Source of the DNA: Acidimicrobiaceae bacterium
GTDB lineage: Bacteria; Actinomycetota; Acidimicrobiia; Acidimicrobiales; RAAP-2
Reading direction: 5' to 3'
Assembly: GCA_003133685.1 (NCBI GenBank)
Contig: PKYQ01000018.1
Coordinates: forward strand, 1-64,000
DNA: 64,000 bases
Positions 18,027 to 26,071 of the stretch are shown here, in pieces. Both the position numbers and the translations under genes were made by a program. The notes below the pieces were generated by a model. The model saw nothing but the letters and a program-made list of their open reading frames with translations. It did no database searches and was not told the DNA's origin. The stretch's first letter is position 1. The number at the start of each line of letters is the position of its first letter.

Positions 18027-18355
18027 CGACCTGCCGATAGCGCGGAGGTCCTCACCGAATCCATCGACCGTTGACCTACGACGTCCGTGAACCGTGGCGG
18101 TCCACTTCATGGCCTGAAGCCGGGACTCCGCCATCTTCGTACGGGCCCATACGACCATCAATCAGAAGTTTCGACGAAAAATCTCCAGATCGCGCCAAAT
18201 TCGCCGTATTAGCGGGGTGAGAACTCCTCAGAAATTGTCATTTTTCACTCAAGGTGCACATTCTCCGCCTCATTTTTGCGGATACAGTTGCCACTAATCC
18301 ATCTGTGATGGAAAGACAAATTAAGTGTGACCACTTCGGTGGTACGGGAGGCAAT
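18027..18355 (+). promoter_or_regulatory. Intergenic region upstream of second binding-protein gene
   Basis: No gene is visible in this 329-bp gap between the two binding-protein genes. The first 110 bp contain an imperfect hairpin listed separately. From about 18150 the sequence becomes clearly AT-richer than its surroundings (for example GTCATTTTTCACTC and CTCATTTTTGCGGATACAGTTGCC). It ends in a strong ribosome-binding site (GGGAGGCAAT) before ATG 18356, so it most likely holds the promoter of the second binding-protein gene. I cannot fix -35/-10 boxes with confidence. Confidence 0.45.
18095..18133 (+). terminator. Possible imperfect hairpin downstream of binding protein 1
   Basis: Outer arms TGGCGG (18095-18100) and CCGCCA (18128-18133) enclose inner arms CTTCA (18105-18109) and TGAAG (18115-18119). 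It sits 70 bp after the stop of the first binding-protein gene and lacks a T-run, so a terminator role is only suggested by position. Confidence 0.25.
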
Positions 18356-20185
18356 ATGTTTCGAAAATATAAGATTCGGGCGGCATTGACAGTTGGAGTG
18401 GCTCTGGCGGCTGCGGCCGTCGGGCTCATTGTGCCGTCGATCAGCAGCGCGTCGTCAACCCCGAACGTTATAACGATCGCGGAACCTGCGAATGGGACGC
18501 CAAATTACATTTTGCCCTTCTACCCACCGGCGAACTGTACGGTCGCCAATACCTCGCAATTCCAGGAATTGATGTTTCGGCCGCTGTACTTCTACGGCGT
18601 CGGCGGCAGTGCCGCCGTCCAGCCCTCCGTGTCAACGGGAAAACCTCCGGTGTACTCGAACGGCAACAAGACGGTGACGATCACCATGAAGGGATGGAAG
18701 TTCTCCGACGGCCAGACCATTAACGCTGAGTCAGTCATGTTCTTCTTGAACATGTACGACGCCGTGCCCGCGGGCTTCTGCACCTACACCAAGGGCCTAG
18801 GGATTCCCAACCAGGTGGCAAGCGCCACTGGTACGGGTAACACCGTGGTCATCCACCTGAAGAGCCCGGTGAGCCCTCTGTGGTTCACCAGCAACGAATT
18901 GGCCACCATCACGCCTATGGCCAACTCCTGGGACGTGACGAGTGCCACCAAGAAGAGTCACTGCGCTTCTGGTAAGTACGGGGCCGCATCGACGCTCGCT
19001 GCCTGCAAGGCAGTCCAGGCCTACTTGACCAAGCAAGGTTTAAACACTTCGACCTTCACGGGCAAACTGTGGCAGAGCGGCGTGAGCGGGCCCTGGACCT
19101 TGATCAAGATGGACAACTTGGGCAACGCGGAGTTTCAGGCGAACTCTAAGTACTCCGGTCCTCAGAAGGCGCAGGTCAAGTACGTCAAGCTCGTTGCGTT
19201 CACGTCCACGACCGCCGAGCAAAACCAGTTGCAGGCCGGCAACATCGACTTCGGCTACGTTGACCCTTCGGTGTTGACGTCGCCCGCCCCAGCACCTGGA
19301 AAAGTTGGAGCAAACTTTGCACCTCTGGCGTCAAAGTTCAATCTCACCACCACCATTCCGTACTCCAACAACTACATGAACCTCAACTTCGGCAAGAACG
19401 CCGGCACGGTGTTCCTTGACCAGTTGTACGTTCGCCAAGCGATGGAGTCATCGATCAACCAGTCCGCCATCGTCAAGAATGCGTTCAAGAACTACGGGTT
19501 TGCTACGTACTCGGCGGTGCCGCTAGGCACGCCGTCGACGGAAATCGGTAAAGTGAAGCAGCCATACCCCTACGACATGACGGCGGCAGCGGCGGACTTC
19601 TCGAAGAACGGATGGACCCTCACCGGTGGAAAACTCGCTTGCACGAGCCCCGGTACCGCAAGCGGTCAATGTGGCACGGGAATCACCAAGGGCGAGAACC
19701 TGACCCTGAACGTTGAGTACTACAGCGGCGTTCCTGCGCTAACAACAGAGATGAATGCCGTCATCGCGAACTGGACAAGCCTTGGCATGGTAATCAAGCA
19801 AACCACAGGAACGTTTAACGACACTGCTGGTACATGCCCATCGGCGTACAACGCCGCGACGACGTTCGACATCTGCAACTGGGGTGGTGGCTGGCTCTAC
19901 GCGCCGGACTACTACCCATCGGGCGAGCCTCTCTATCTGACCGGCGCCGGATCGAACAGTGGACAGTACTCGAACGCGACGATGGACTCACTCATCAAGG
20001 CAACGCTGTCGACGAACGTGAAGTTGACGGCCTTCGCACAGTTCTCGGCGGAAAACTTGCCCGTGCTGTGGGACCCGGTCGCCACCGCCACGAATGAAAG
20101 TTCCAAGTCGCTGAAGAGCAGCAGCGGTGGTGTGTTCGAGGGCCCATTGGAGACATGGACGCCCGAGTATTGGAGCTTCAAATAG
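18356..20185 (+). CDS. Family 5 ABC transporter substrate-binding protein (paralog 2)
   Basis: About 609 residues, starting at ATG 18356 behind GGGAGGCAAT. A signal peptide is clear (MFRKYKIRAALTVGVALAAAAVGLIVPSISSASS). The SBP_bac_5 core follows, with MKGWKFSDGQTINAESVMFFLNMYD at the family signature and GGWLYAPDYYPSGEPLY near the end. It is colinear with the preceding paralog over its full length but clearly diverged, so this is an old tandem duplication. Codon choice differs slightly (more AAG/AAC, AT-richer upstream region), consistent with high expression as usual for binding proteins. A perfect hairpin follows it before the permease genes. Confidence 0.93.
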   Translation: MFRKYKIRAALTVGVALAAAAVGLIVPSISSASSTPNVITIAEPANGTPNYILPFYPPANCTVANTSQFQELMFRPLYFYGVGGSAAVQPSVSTGKPPVYSNGNKTVTITMKGWKFSDGQTINAESVMFFLNMYDAVPAGFCTYTKGLGIPNQVASATGTGNTVVIHLKSPVSPLWFTSNELATITPMANSWDVTSATKKSHCASGKYGAASTLAACKAVQAYLTKQGLNTSTFTGKLWQSGVSGPWTLIKMDNLGNAEFQANSKYSGPQKAQVKYVKLVAFTSTTAEQNQLQAGNIDFGYVDPSVLTSPAPAPGKVGANFAPLASKFNLTTTIPYSNNYMNLNFGKNAGTVFLDQLYVRQAMESSINQSAIVKNAFKNYGFATYSAVPLGTPSTEIGKVKQPYPYDMTAAAADFSKNGWTLTGGKLACTSPGTASGQCGTGITKGENLTLNVEYYSGVPALTTEMNAVIANWTSLGMVIKQTTGTFNDTAGTCPSAYNAATTFDICNWGGGWLYAPDYYPSGEPLYLTGAGSNSGQYSNATMDSLIKATLSTNVKLTAFAQFSAENLPVLWDPVATATNESSKSLKSSSGGVFEGPLETWTPEYWSFK

Positions 20186-20220
20186 TTGTCGTAGTTGCAT
20201 AACTGAACACTGAAGCAATA

Positions 20221-20256
20221 CCGAGAGGAGGGGTCTGAAAGGACCCCTCCTCTCGG
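20221..20256 (+). terminator. Perfect 15-bp hairpin between binding protein and permeases
   Basis: CCGAGAGGAGGGGTC (20221-20235), loop TGAAAG, and GACCCCTCCTCTCGG (20242-20256) form a perfect 15-bp stem. No T-run follows. Placed between the binding-protein gene and the first permease, it probably stabilises the upstream mRNA 3' end or attenuates read-through, giving more binding protein than permease. Confidence 0.8.
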
Positions 20257-20287
20257 TAACGACTTGATTGGATGGTACCCTTACTCC

Positions 20288-21256
20288 GTGTTTTCGTACA
20301 TTTTGAGACGATTAGGACAATCGGTGATCGTCCTACTGATCGTCATTGTTATTACGTTTTCACTCCCCTACTTCCAACCACACGGGATTCTCGCGCCAGC
20401 GTATTCAGTACTAGGAAGTCGCAGCACTCCGTACAACGTGCACGTGTGGGCATCCCAACACGGTCTTCTGGCGTCGTACTGGACGCGGCTGTATCAGTAC
20501 ATTTTCCAACTGGTATTCCATTTCAATCTTGGCTACTCCTATAAGCAGGAGCTTTCTGTTCGCACGATCATTGCCCTGTTCCTGCCTCGCACCGTCTGGC
20601 TCGCCCTGAGCGCCCTCATCCTTACCGTCATCATTGCGGTGCCCCTAGGGATCTTCCAAGCGTCACGCCGCAATACGGCGGTTGACTACGCCGCCACGGG
20701 CACCGCCTTCGTGCTCTACGCAATCCCCACTTTCTTACTGTGCCTCCTGGCGATTGAGATCTTCGGTTTTCACACCCTCCATCTTCCGATATCGCCGCCC
20801 GAGGGCATAGCGCCCTGGGCTATCTTCACGGATCCCACGGCGTTCATTCTGCCGGTTGGTTGCCTCACTCTTCTCTCCGTGGCGGGAATCAGTCGTTTCA
20901 TGCGCGGCACGGTACTTGAAGTGCTGGTCCAGGACTACGTGCGAACTGCTCGAGCCAAGGGATGTAGCCCTCTTCGGGTGTTATGGCATCACTCGTTACG
21001 GAATGCCCTTGGACCAATCGTGACGATTCTTGGTCTCTCGATTCCGGCCCTCTTCGGCGGAGCCCTCATCGTCGAGTACGTCTTTAATTACGCGGGTCTC
21101 GGTCTCCAAACGTTGAACGCGGCGCTCGAGTTCGACGTTCCTATCGTGCTCGGCATTACGATTCTCGTGTCAATCTTCACCTTGTTGGGTAATCTTGCGG
21201 CGGACGTCGCGCTCGGCATCATCGATCCGCGGCTTCGCATCCAGGGGAACAAGTGA
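20288..21256 (+). CDS. Peptide ABC transporter permease, DppB/OppB type
   Basis: Inner-membrane permease of about 322 residues. The N-terminus MFSYILRRLGQSVIVLLIVIVITFSLPYF is the standard first transmembrane helix of DppB proteins, which is why I take GTG 20288 rather than the TTG 24 bp earlier. Further helices follow, with the EAA loop (VQDYVRTARAKGCSPLRVLWHHSLRNALGPIVTILG) that docks onto the ATPase. The stop overlaps the start of the DppC-type gene (GTGA), so the two are translated together. Confidence 0.93.
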   Translation: MFSYILRRLGQSVIVLLIVIVITFSLPYFQPHGILAPAYSVLGSRSTPYNVHVWASQHGLLASYWTRLYQYIFQLVFHFNLGYSYKQELSVRTIIALFLPRTVWLALSALILTVIIAVPLGIFQASRRNTAVDYAATGTAFVLYAIPTFLLCLLAIEIFGFHTLHLPISPPEGIAPWAIFTDPTAFILPVGCLTLLSVAGISRFMRGTVLEVLVQDYVRTARAKGCSPLRVLWHHSLRNALGPIVTILGLSIPALFGGALIVEYVFNYAGLGLQTLNAALEFDVPIVLGITILVSIFTLLGNLAADVALGIIDPRLRIQGNK

Positions 21257-22158
21257 CGATTCCGGACGCTGTTGCTGCATTCAGCGACGAAGACGTCCCC
21301 ATACCGTTATGGCGCCAACGTCTCAAGATCTTCAAGGCCAACAAGCTCGCCGTTGTGTCGTGCGTTTACATCATCGTCCTCGCCATCGCTTGTTTTCTCA
21401 TACCGCATCTGCACCCCACAAATCAGACCAATCAGTCGATTGCCTTCAACACCCCTCAAAACGAGCCACCGTCAAGTGCTCACTGGCTCGGCACCGACAG
21501 CAATGGTTTCGACGAGCTCGGCCGTCTCTTCTTCGGCGGTGAGTACTCACTCACCCTGGGTTTCCTGGCCGGATTCATCACCATCGTCGTTGGGACGATT
21601 TATGGAATGATCGCCGGGTTTGTCGGCGGCATCGTCGACTCGGTGATGATGCGACTGCTCGATGCGTTCCTTTCGATTCCGTACATCTTCCTCTTGATCA
21701 CGCTCATCACAGTCTTTGGACGATCGACAGTTTTCTTGATTTGCATCATTGGTTTCACTGGCTGGTGGGGCAATGCACGTATCATTCGAGGTGACGCGCT
21801 TCTTATTCGCAACCTGGACTACGCCAAAGCCTCGACGTCGATGGGCGCATCAAAGTTGCACGTGATTAAAAGCCACGTCTTCCCCAACTCGATTAGCAAC
21901 ATTGTCACGGTGGCCACTTTTTCCGTCGCCGACGCCATCCTCTTTCTCTCGGCTCTCGGTTTCCTCGGCCTCGGCATTCAACCTCCCCAAACAGACTGGG
22001 GCACCATGCTGCAGGCAGGATCAGATCAGATCCAAAACGGTTTCTGGTGGGAAGTGTGGCCCCTCGCAGTCATCTTCATCCTGGTCGTAGTGGCAATCAA
22101 TTACATCGGCGACGCTCTGCGGGACGCTTTTGAGGTCCGTCTACTCGAGCGGTCATAG
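21253..22158 (+). CDS. Peptide ABC transporter permease, DppC/OppC type
   Basis: 301-residue second permease. It has one N-terminal helix (AVVSCVYIIVLAIACFLI), the extracytoplasmic loop with the DppC signature HWLGTDSNGFDELGRLFFGGEYSL, then further helices and the EAA motif (RNLDYAKASTSMGASKLHVIKSHVFPNSISNIV). The start is a GTG overlapping the previous stop. No ATPase gene follows on this strand; the presumed ATPase is convergent beyond an inverted-repeat element. Confidence 0.93.
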   Translation: MTIPDAVAAFSDEDVPIPLWRQRLKIFKANKLAVVSCVYIIVLAIACFLIPHLHPTNQTNQSIAFNTPQNEPPSSAHWLGTDSNGFDELGRLFFGGEYSLTLGFLAGFITIVVGTIYGMIAGFVGGIVDSVMMRLLDAFLSIPYIFLLITLITVFGRSTVFLICIIGFTGWWGNARIIRGDALLIRNLDYAKASTSMGASKLHVIKSHVFPNSISNIVTVATFSVADAILFLSALGFLGLGIQPPQTDWGTMLQAGSDQIQNGFWWEVWPLAVIFILVVVAINYIGDALRDAFEVRLLERS

Positions 22159-22170
22159 TCAGTCAAAAGT

Positions 22171-22206
22171 ACCCGTTCGGCGTTTGGTGGAGTTTTGAGT
22201 TGATTT
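22171..22206 (+). repeat. Left 36-bp terminal inverted repeat
   Basis: Exact reverse complement of 22339-22374; starts 12 bp after the DppC-type stop codon. Confidence 0.95.
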
Positions 22207-22338
22207 CGGCTACTGCCGCTGCCGTTTCGTTGATTTAAGGAAGAACGGCTTGGTCAAGGTTGGTGACGCAACGCAGCTCGTGGCGGGTACTCGCCCGAAC
22301 GGACACTAAATGTCCCTATAAGGCACCTTTGAGCAACT

Positions 22339-22374
22339 AAATCAACTCAAAACTCCACCAAACGCCGAACGGGT
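22339..22374 (-). repeat. Right 36-bp terminal inverted repeat
   Basis: Exact reverse complement of 22171-22206; lies 77 bp beyond the 3' end of the ATPase gene. Confidence 0.95.
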
Positions 22375-22451
22375 CAAAGCAAATTATTCGACCGCGCGCG
22401 TTCGCTGAACACTGGCACATCTGGTGGCAAGCATGGCGCACCTAGAGGTGG

Positions 22452-24470
22452 TCAGGAAGATATTTCGACCCGAGTCCGCAATGGAAAATGGCACGCGGCC
22501 TGATGCCGGTCGCCATAACTCTCCAACTCTGGCTCCACGTCGACGCACACCGCCTCGGCACGCGGACACCGAGTTCGAAAGCGGCAACCGGACGGAGGGT
22601 TGATCGGCGAGGGCAACTCACCACGCACCTGAAATCCCCGCTTCTTTCGTGCTTCGGCGGGATCGGGCACGGGCACCGCATCCAAGAGTCCCTGTGTGTA
22701 CGGGTGCACTGGCCGACGGAACACCGATTCGGCGTCACCAATCTCCACAATCTTGCCCAAATACATCACCGCTATTGAGTCCGCCATGTAATACACGACT
22801 GCAAGGTCGTGGCTCACAAAGACGTAGGAGAGATTTTTCTCCCTCTGCAGATTTTTCATCAAGTTGAGAATCTGAGCTTGCACCGAAACGTCGAGCGCTG
22901 AAACGGGCTCATCGGCAACAATGAGACGGGGATTAAGCGCTAAAGCTCGAGCCAGTCCAATGCGCTGACGCTGGCCACCTGAGAACTCGTGGGGGTAACG
23001 ATTGGCCGCAAGATGATTGAGACCCACTACGTCAAGCAATTCATATATTCGACGTTGCCGTTCGACTTTGGTTCCCTCTCTTTGAACGAACAGGGGCTCG
23101 CCGATGATGTCATTGACACTCATGCGCGGGTTCAGCGACGAATAGGGGTCCTGGAACATCATTTGGCGTTGAACATGATCCTCGCGGGACATCTTGTGAT
23201 TCTTGTCGGTCACCAACCGGTCATTGAAGTAAATCTGACCAGACGTGAGAGTTTCAATACCGACCAGCATTCGCCCGATCGTGGTCTTGCCGCAACCCGA
23301 TTCTCCCACGAGACCGAAGGTCTCGCCCTCGTTGACCGTGAAGCTCACGTCGGAAACCGCGTGCACCGCACCCACCTTGTGCTGGATCAGTCCGGCCTTG
23401 ATGGGGAACTCCTTCACCATGTGCTCAACGCGCGCGAGTTCCTTGTGCGGCGCGGCTTCCACCGCTTCCGCAGTGACGGGCGCCGTGACGATCGTCGTGA
23501 GCGGTCCTGCGACGGGATGAAAGCAGGCGAACTGGTGCCGCGTGTCCCCGGTGAGCTGCGGGTCCTCCTGGCGGCACTGGTCAGTAGCGTAGGCGCAGCG
23601 CGGCGCGAAGCGACACGCGACAATCACCTTCGTGAGGTCCGGCGGCATGCCGGCGATCGAAACCAACTGCTGCTTCGAGGCCGTTTCGAGGCTCGGCATC
23701 GAGGCGAGCAGCGCCTGGGTGTAGGGGTGTCGCATCGACTTGAACAGTTCGTCGGTGGGTGACTCCTCGGCCTTTTTGCCGCCGTACATGACGACGACGC
23801 GGTCAGTACGCCCGGCGATCACACCCATGTCGTGAGTGATGAGCAATACCGCCATGCTCAGTTCCTTGCGCAGCCTGTCGAGAATGTCGAGGATCTGAGC
23901 CTGTATCGTGACGTCGAGGGCGGTCGTGGGTTCGTCCGCGATCAGCAGTTTGGGCGAACAGACCAGTCCCATCGCGATGATGACACGTTGACGAAGACCA
24001 CCGGAGAGTTCGAAGGGATACTGATCGAGCCGTTCGGCGGGCCGAGGCATGTCGACCATCTCCAATACCTCGAGGGCACGCTTGCGGGCCTCGTCGTTGC
24101 TCGCGCCCCGATGGATCCGCAATCCTTCACCGATCTGTCGACCGATCTTCGTCGTGGGGTTGAGCGAACTCATCGGGTCCTGGGGAATGAGGGCGACCTC
24201 ATTTCCGCGCTGGGACTGCATTTCCTTTTCCGAGAGCGACGCCAGGTCGACCCCGTCGAGCTCGACACTGCCCCCCGCGATCCGACCGTTCCCGGGCAGG
24301 AGGCGCATGATGGCGAGACCTGTCGTCGTCTTGCCACAGCCCGATTCACCGACGAGACCGACGCATTCGCCCGGGGCGATGTTCAGTGAAAAATCGTCAA
24401 CCGCGCTAGCGAATGTATTGCTGGTGGTGAACTGAACCTTCAGATTTTTTACCGTGAGCAGCGACGACAT
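22452..24470 (-). CDS. Fused double ABC ATPase of peptide transporter (DppD-DppF)
   Basis: The 672-residue protein has two complete ABC cassettes in tandem. Cassette 1 has Walker A GLVGESGCGKTTTG, signature LSGGLRQRVIIAMG and Walker B LLIADEPTTALD. Cassette 2 has GLVGESGCGKTTIG, FSGGQRQRIGLARA and LIVADEPVSALD. Each is followed by the C-terminal oligopeptide-transporter extension (CRFAPRCAYATDQCR and CRFRTRCPRAEAVC). It should energise the two permeases on the other strand, giving a heterodimer-like engine from one chain. Genes for this engine normally follow the permeases co-directionally; here the gene is convergent and therefore has its own promoter, presumably in 24471-24545. Confidence 0.94.
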   Translation of the reverse strand: MSSLLTVKNLKVQFTTSNTFASAVDDFSLNIAPGECVGLVGESGCGKTTTGLAIMRLLPGNGRIAGGSVELDGVDLASLSEKEMQSQRGNEVALIPQDPMSSLNPTTKIGRQIGEGLRIHRGASNDEARKRALEVLEMVDMPRPAERLDQYPFELSGGLRQRVIIAMGLVCSPKLLIADEPTTALDVTIQAQILDILDRLRKELSMAVLLITHDMGVIAGRTDRVVVMYGGKKAEESPTDELFKSMRHPYTQALLASMPSLETASKQQLVSIAGMPPDLTKVIVACRFAPRCAYATDQCRQEDPQLTGDTRHQFACFHPVAGPLTTIVTAPVTAEAVEAAPHKELARVEHMVKEFPIKAGLIQHKVGAVHAVSDVSFTVNEGETFGLVGESGCGKTTIGRMLVGIETLTSGQIYFNDRLVTDKNHKMSREDHVQRQMMFQDPYSSLNPRMSVNDIIGEPLFVQREGTKVERQRRIYELLDVVGLNHLAANRYPHEFSGGQRQRIGLARALALNPRLIVADEPVSALDVSVQAQILNLMKNLQREKNLSYVFVSHDLAVVYYMADSIAVMYLGKIVEIGDAESVFRRPVHPYTQGLLDAVPVPDPAEARKKRGFQVRGELPSPINPPSGCRFRTRCPRAEAVCVDVEPELESYGDRHQAACHFPLRTRVEISS

Positions 24471-24545
24471 AGATACGCAATCCTACTCTTTTCCAGGGTT
24501 TTCATTGTTCCGCGTAGCCCTCGCGGCCCGTCAGATCACGGCTCT

Positions 24546-24741
24546 TTACGAGGTCAAGCGCCACGACATTCGGTGATGACAACACGGGCCCTCGTCGACG
24601 AGTGCGGCCAAGTGTCGGGGCACGCCGTAGCCCTTGTTGGCGTCCCAGTCGTACACCCGAAACTCGTCGGAGGGACGCACCATCGCTCGATCACGCTGGA
24701 CCTTCGCGAGAACCGCGGCTGCCGTGACGTACTCTGAGAGC
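24546..24741 (-). pseudogene. C-terminal relic of a second ribonuclease HII gene
   Basis: Read on the minus strand, about 65 codons are open: VTAAAVLAKVQRDRAMV, then YDWDANKGYGVPRHLAAL and CHHRMSWRLTS before a TAA at 24546-24548. This is colinear with the C-terminal part of the intact RnhB just upstream (AAASVLAKVARDRLMV, YGWSSNKGYGVERHMEAI, HHRHSWRLP). The N-terminal half with the catalytic Asp-Glu is missing, and no ribosome-binding site or suitable start is present. Identity to the intact copy is only moderate (about half by eye), so this is not a recent tandem duplication. It begins 12 bp after the intact gene's stop. Confidence 0.75.
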
Positions 24742-24753
24742 CCATCTGACGGA

Positions 24754-25428
24754 TTATTTGGCGGTCATCTCCGGTAGTCGCCACGAATGACGGTGGTGGA
24801 CCGTCTGACCCAATCGCCGGATCGCCTCCATGTGCCGCTCGACCCCGTAGCCCTTGTTGCTCGACCATCCGTAGTCAGCGAAGTGGCGATCCAGATCGAC
24901 CATCAATCGGTCCCGAGCAACCTTGGCGAGCACGGACGCGGCCGCGATCGACGCGCAGCGCTGGTCGCCCTTCACGAACGTGGTGACGCTCATTGTTCGG
25001 TACACGAGTTCCGGCGGCGCTTCGACACCGAAGCTGACGTCCGTAGGGGCGCGCAGCAGATTGAACGATCCGTCAATCAGCGCGACGCTCGGTCGCACAC
25101 GAAGCGCGTCGAGCGCTCGAGTTGCGGCGACGGCCAACGCGAGCCGCAGTCCCCAGGCGTCGATCTCGCTCGCACTCACTGAACCCAAGGACCAGTCGGC
25201 GGCCCACTGCATGAGCGGCTCTTCCAACGCCTCGCGCTGAAGTGCCGTCAAGAGTTTCGAGTCATTCAGAGTTTCCGGCGGCGCTGACGCACCGGTCAGT
25301 ACCACCGCACCGAGGACCATCGGACCGGCCAGCGCACCACGTCCGACCTCGTCGATACCGACGACAATCTCGCCTCGGTCCAACCACGCTCGCTCGTGGA
25401 CGAGCAAGTCCGAGTGCACCATGGTCAC
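24754..25428 (-). CDS. rnhB: Ribonuclease HII
   Basis: Endonuclease that removes RNA from RNA-DNA hybrids, including single ribonucleotides in DNA. The catalytic block VVGIDEVGRGALAGPMVLGAVVL (Asp-Glu near residues 26-27), LNDSKLL, VALIDG (third acidic residue) and the C-terminal NKGYGVERHM..HRHSW are all there. The length of 224 aa is typical. The start may be the GTG at 25428 or the ATG two codons later. A degenerate second copy follows it directly. Confidence 0.95.
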   Translation of the reverse strand: MTMVHSDLLVHERAWLDRGEIVVGIDEVGRGALAGPMVLGAVVLTGASAPPETLNDSKLLTALQREALEEPLMQWAADWSLGSVSASEIDAWGLRLALAVAATRALDALRVRPSVALIDGSFNLLRAPTDVSFGVEAPPELVYRTMSVTTFVKGDQRCASIAAASVLAKVARDRLMVDLDRHFADYGWSSNKGYGVERHMEAIRRLGQTVHHRHSWRLPEMTAK

Positions 25429-25461
25429 GTTTCAAGAGTACCGAAGGTCGCTTCACGTAGT

Positions 25462-26013
25462 ATGCAACTCGTGGCTGACGCGTTCGTGATTCCGCTGAAA
25501 CGCTTCGACCTCGCCAAGGAACGACTACGCGTGAACAACGCCGCGTCGGTGACCGAACTCGCACAACAACTCGCGACACGAGTGATCGAAGCCTGTGCGC
25601 CGCGACACACGATCGTGCTCAGTGAAAGCGACGCCATCTCTGAATTCGCCTCTGCGCTCGGCTGCGACTTTCTGCGCTCTGACGCAACTGGACTCAATGA
25701 CGCCGTGCAACGGGCGTACGGAGCCCTCCAGAGCCGATTTGAACGCCTCATCATCGTGCACGGCGACCTACGAGACCCCGAGGGCCTCGGTTCCTTCGAA
25801 CCCGGTGCCGGGATAACGATCGTCACGGATCACCACGGACTCGGTACCAACGTGATGGCGGTGCCGACCGGACTGGACTTCCACTTCGCCTACGGCGCGA
25901 ACTCCGCGTCGCTGCACCGACAAGAGGCCGAACGCATCGGTTGTCCGCTCACCGTCGTCACCGACAGCCCCTGGCGCTTCGACGTGGACGAGCCCGAAGA
26001 TTTAGTCCGATAA
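25462..26013 (+). CDS. fbiD: 2-phospho-L-lactate / phosphoenolpyruvate guanylyltransferase family (CofC/FbiD)
   Basis: Nucleotidyltransferase-fold protein, about 183 residues from ATG 25462. Family features: FVIPLKRFDLAKERLR at the N-terminus (GTP-binding Lys/Arg), TIVLSESDAI, VHGDLRDP, the metal-binding aspartate region TDHHGLGTNVMAVPTG, and the C-terminal WRFDVDEPEDL. In actinobacteria the enzyme joins GMP to phosphoenolpyruvate (or 2-phospholactate) as the first step of coenzyme F420 side-chain assembly. The ORF-track start is 22 codons earlier and overlaps rnhB antisense; I prefer the ATG that starts just before the first beta strand. The gene is divergent from rnhB and ends at a strong bidirectional hairpin. 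Confidence 0.9.
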   Translation: MQLVADAFVIPLKRFDLAKERLRVNNAASVTELAQQLATRVIEACAPRHTIVLSESDAISEFASALGCDFLRSDATGLNDAVQRAYGALQSRFERLIIVHGDLRDPEGLGSFEPGAGITIVTDHHGLGTNVMAVPTGLDFHFAYGANSASLHRQEAERIGCPLTVVTDSPWRFDVDEPEDLVR

Positions 26014-26017
26014 CGGC

Positions 26018-26048
26018 GTTCGAGGGGGGCCAAAGGCCCCCCTCGAAC
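26018..26048. terminator. Perfect 14-bp bidirectional hairpin terminator
   Basis: GTTCGAGGGGGGCC (26018-26031), loop AAA, GGCCCCCCTCGAAC (26035-26048). It lies between the convergent fbiD and H1-like genes, 4 bp after the fbiD stop, so it can serve both strands. Confidence 0.85.
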
Positions 26049-26071
26049 CACAAATCCCTGGTGGGACTTGA

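Larger units (their letters stand above)
22171..22374. mobile_element. 204-bp MITE-like element with perfect 36-bp terminal inverted repeats
   Basis: The left arm 22171-22206 begins ACCCGTTCGGCGTTTGGTGG and runs through GAGTTTTGAGTTGATTT. The right arm 22339-22374 is its exact reverse complement over all 36 bases. The 132-bp interior has no reading frame of note, but contains the short palindrome GGACA-CTAAA-TGTCC. Size, long perfect ends and lack of coding capacity are typical of a miniature inverted-repeat element or a transposon collapsed to its ends. I see no clear target-site duplication in the flanks. It sits exactly between the permease operon and the convergent ATPase gene, where a long cruciform could also act as a bidirectional terminator. 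Confidence 0.7.
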
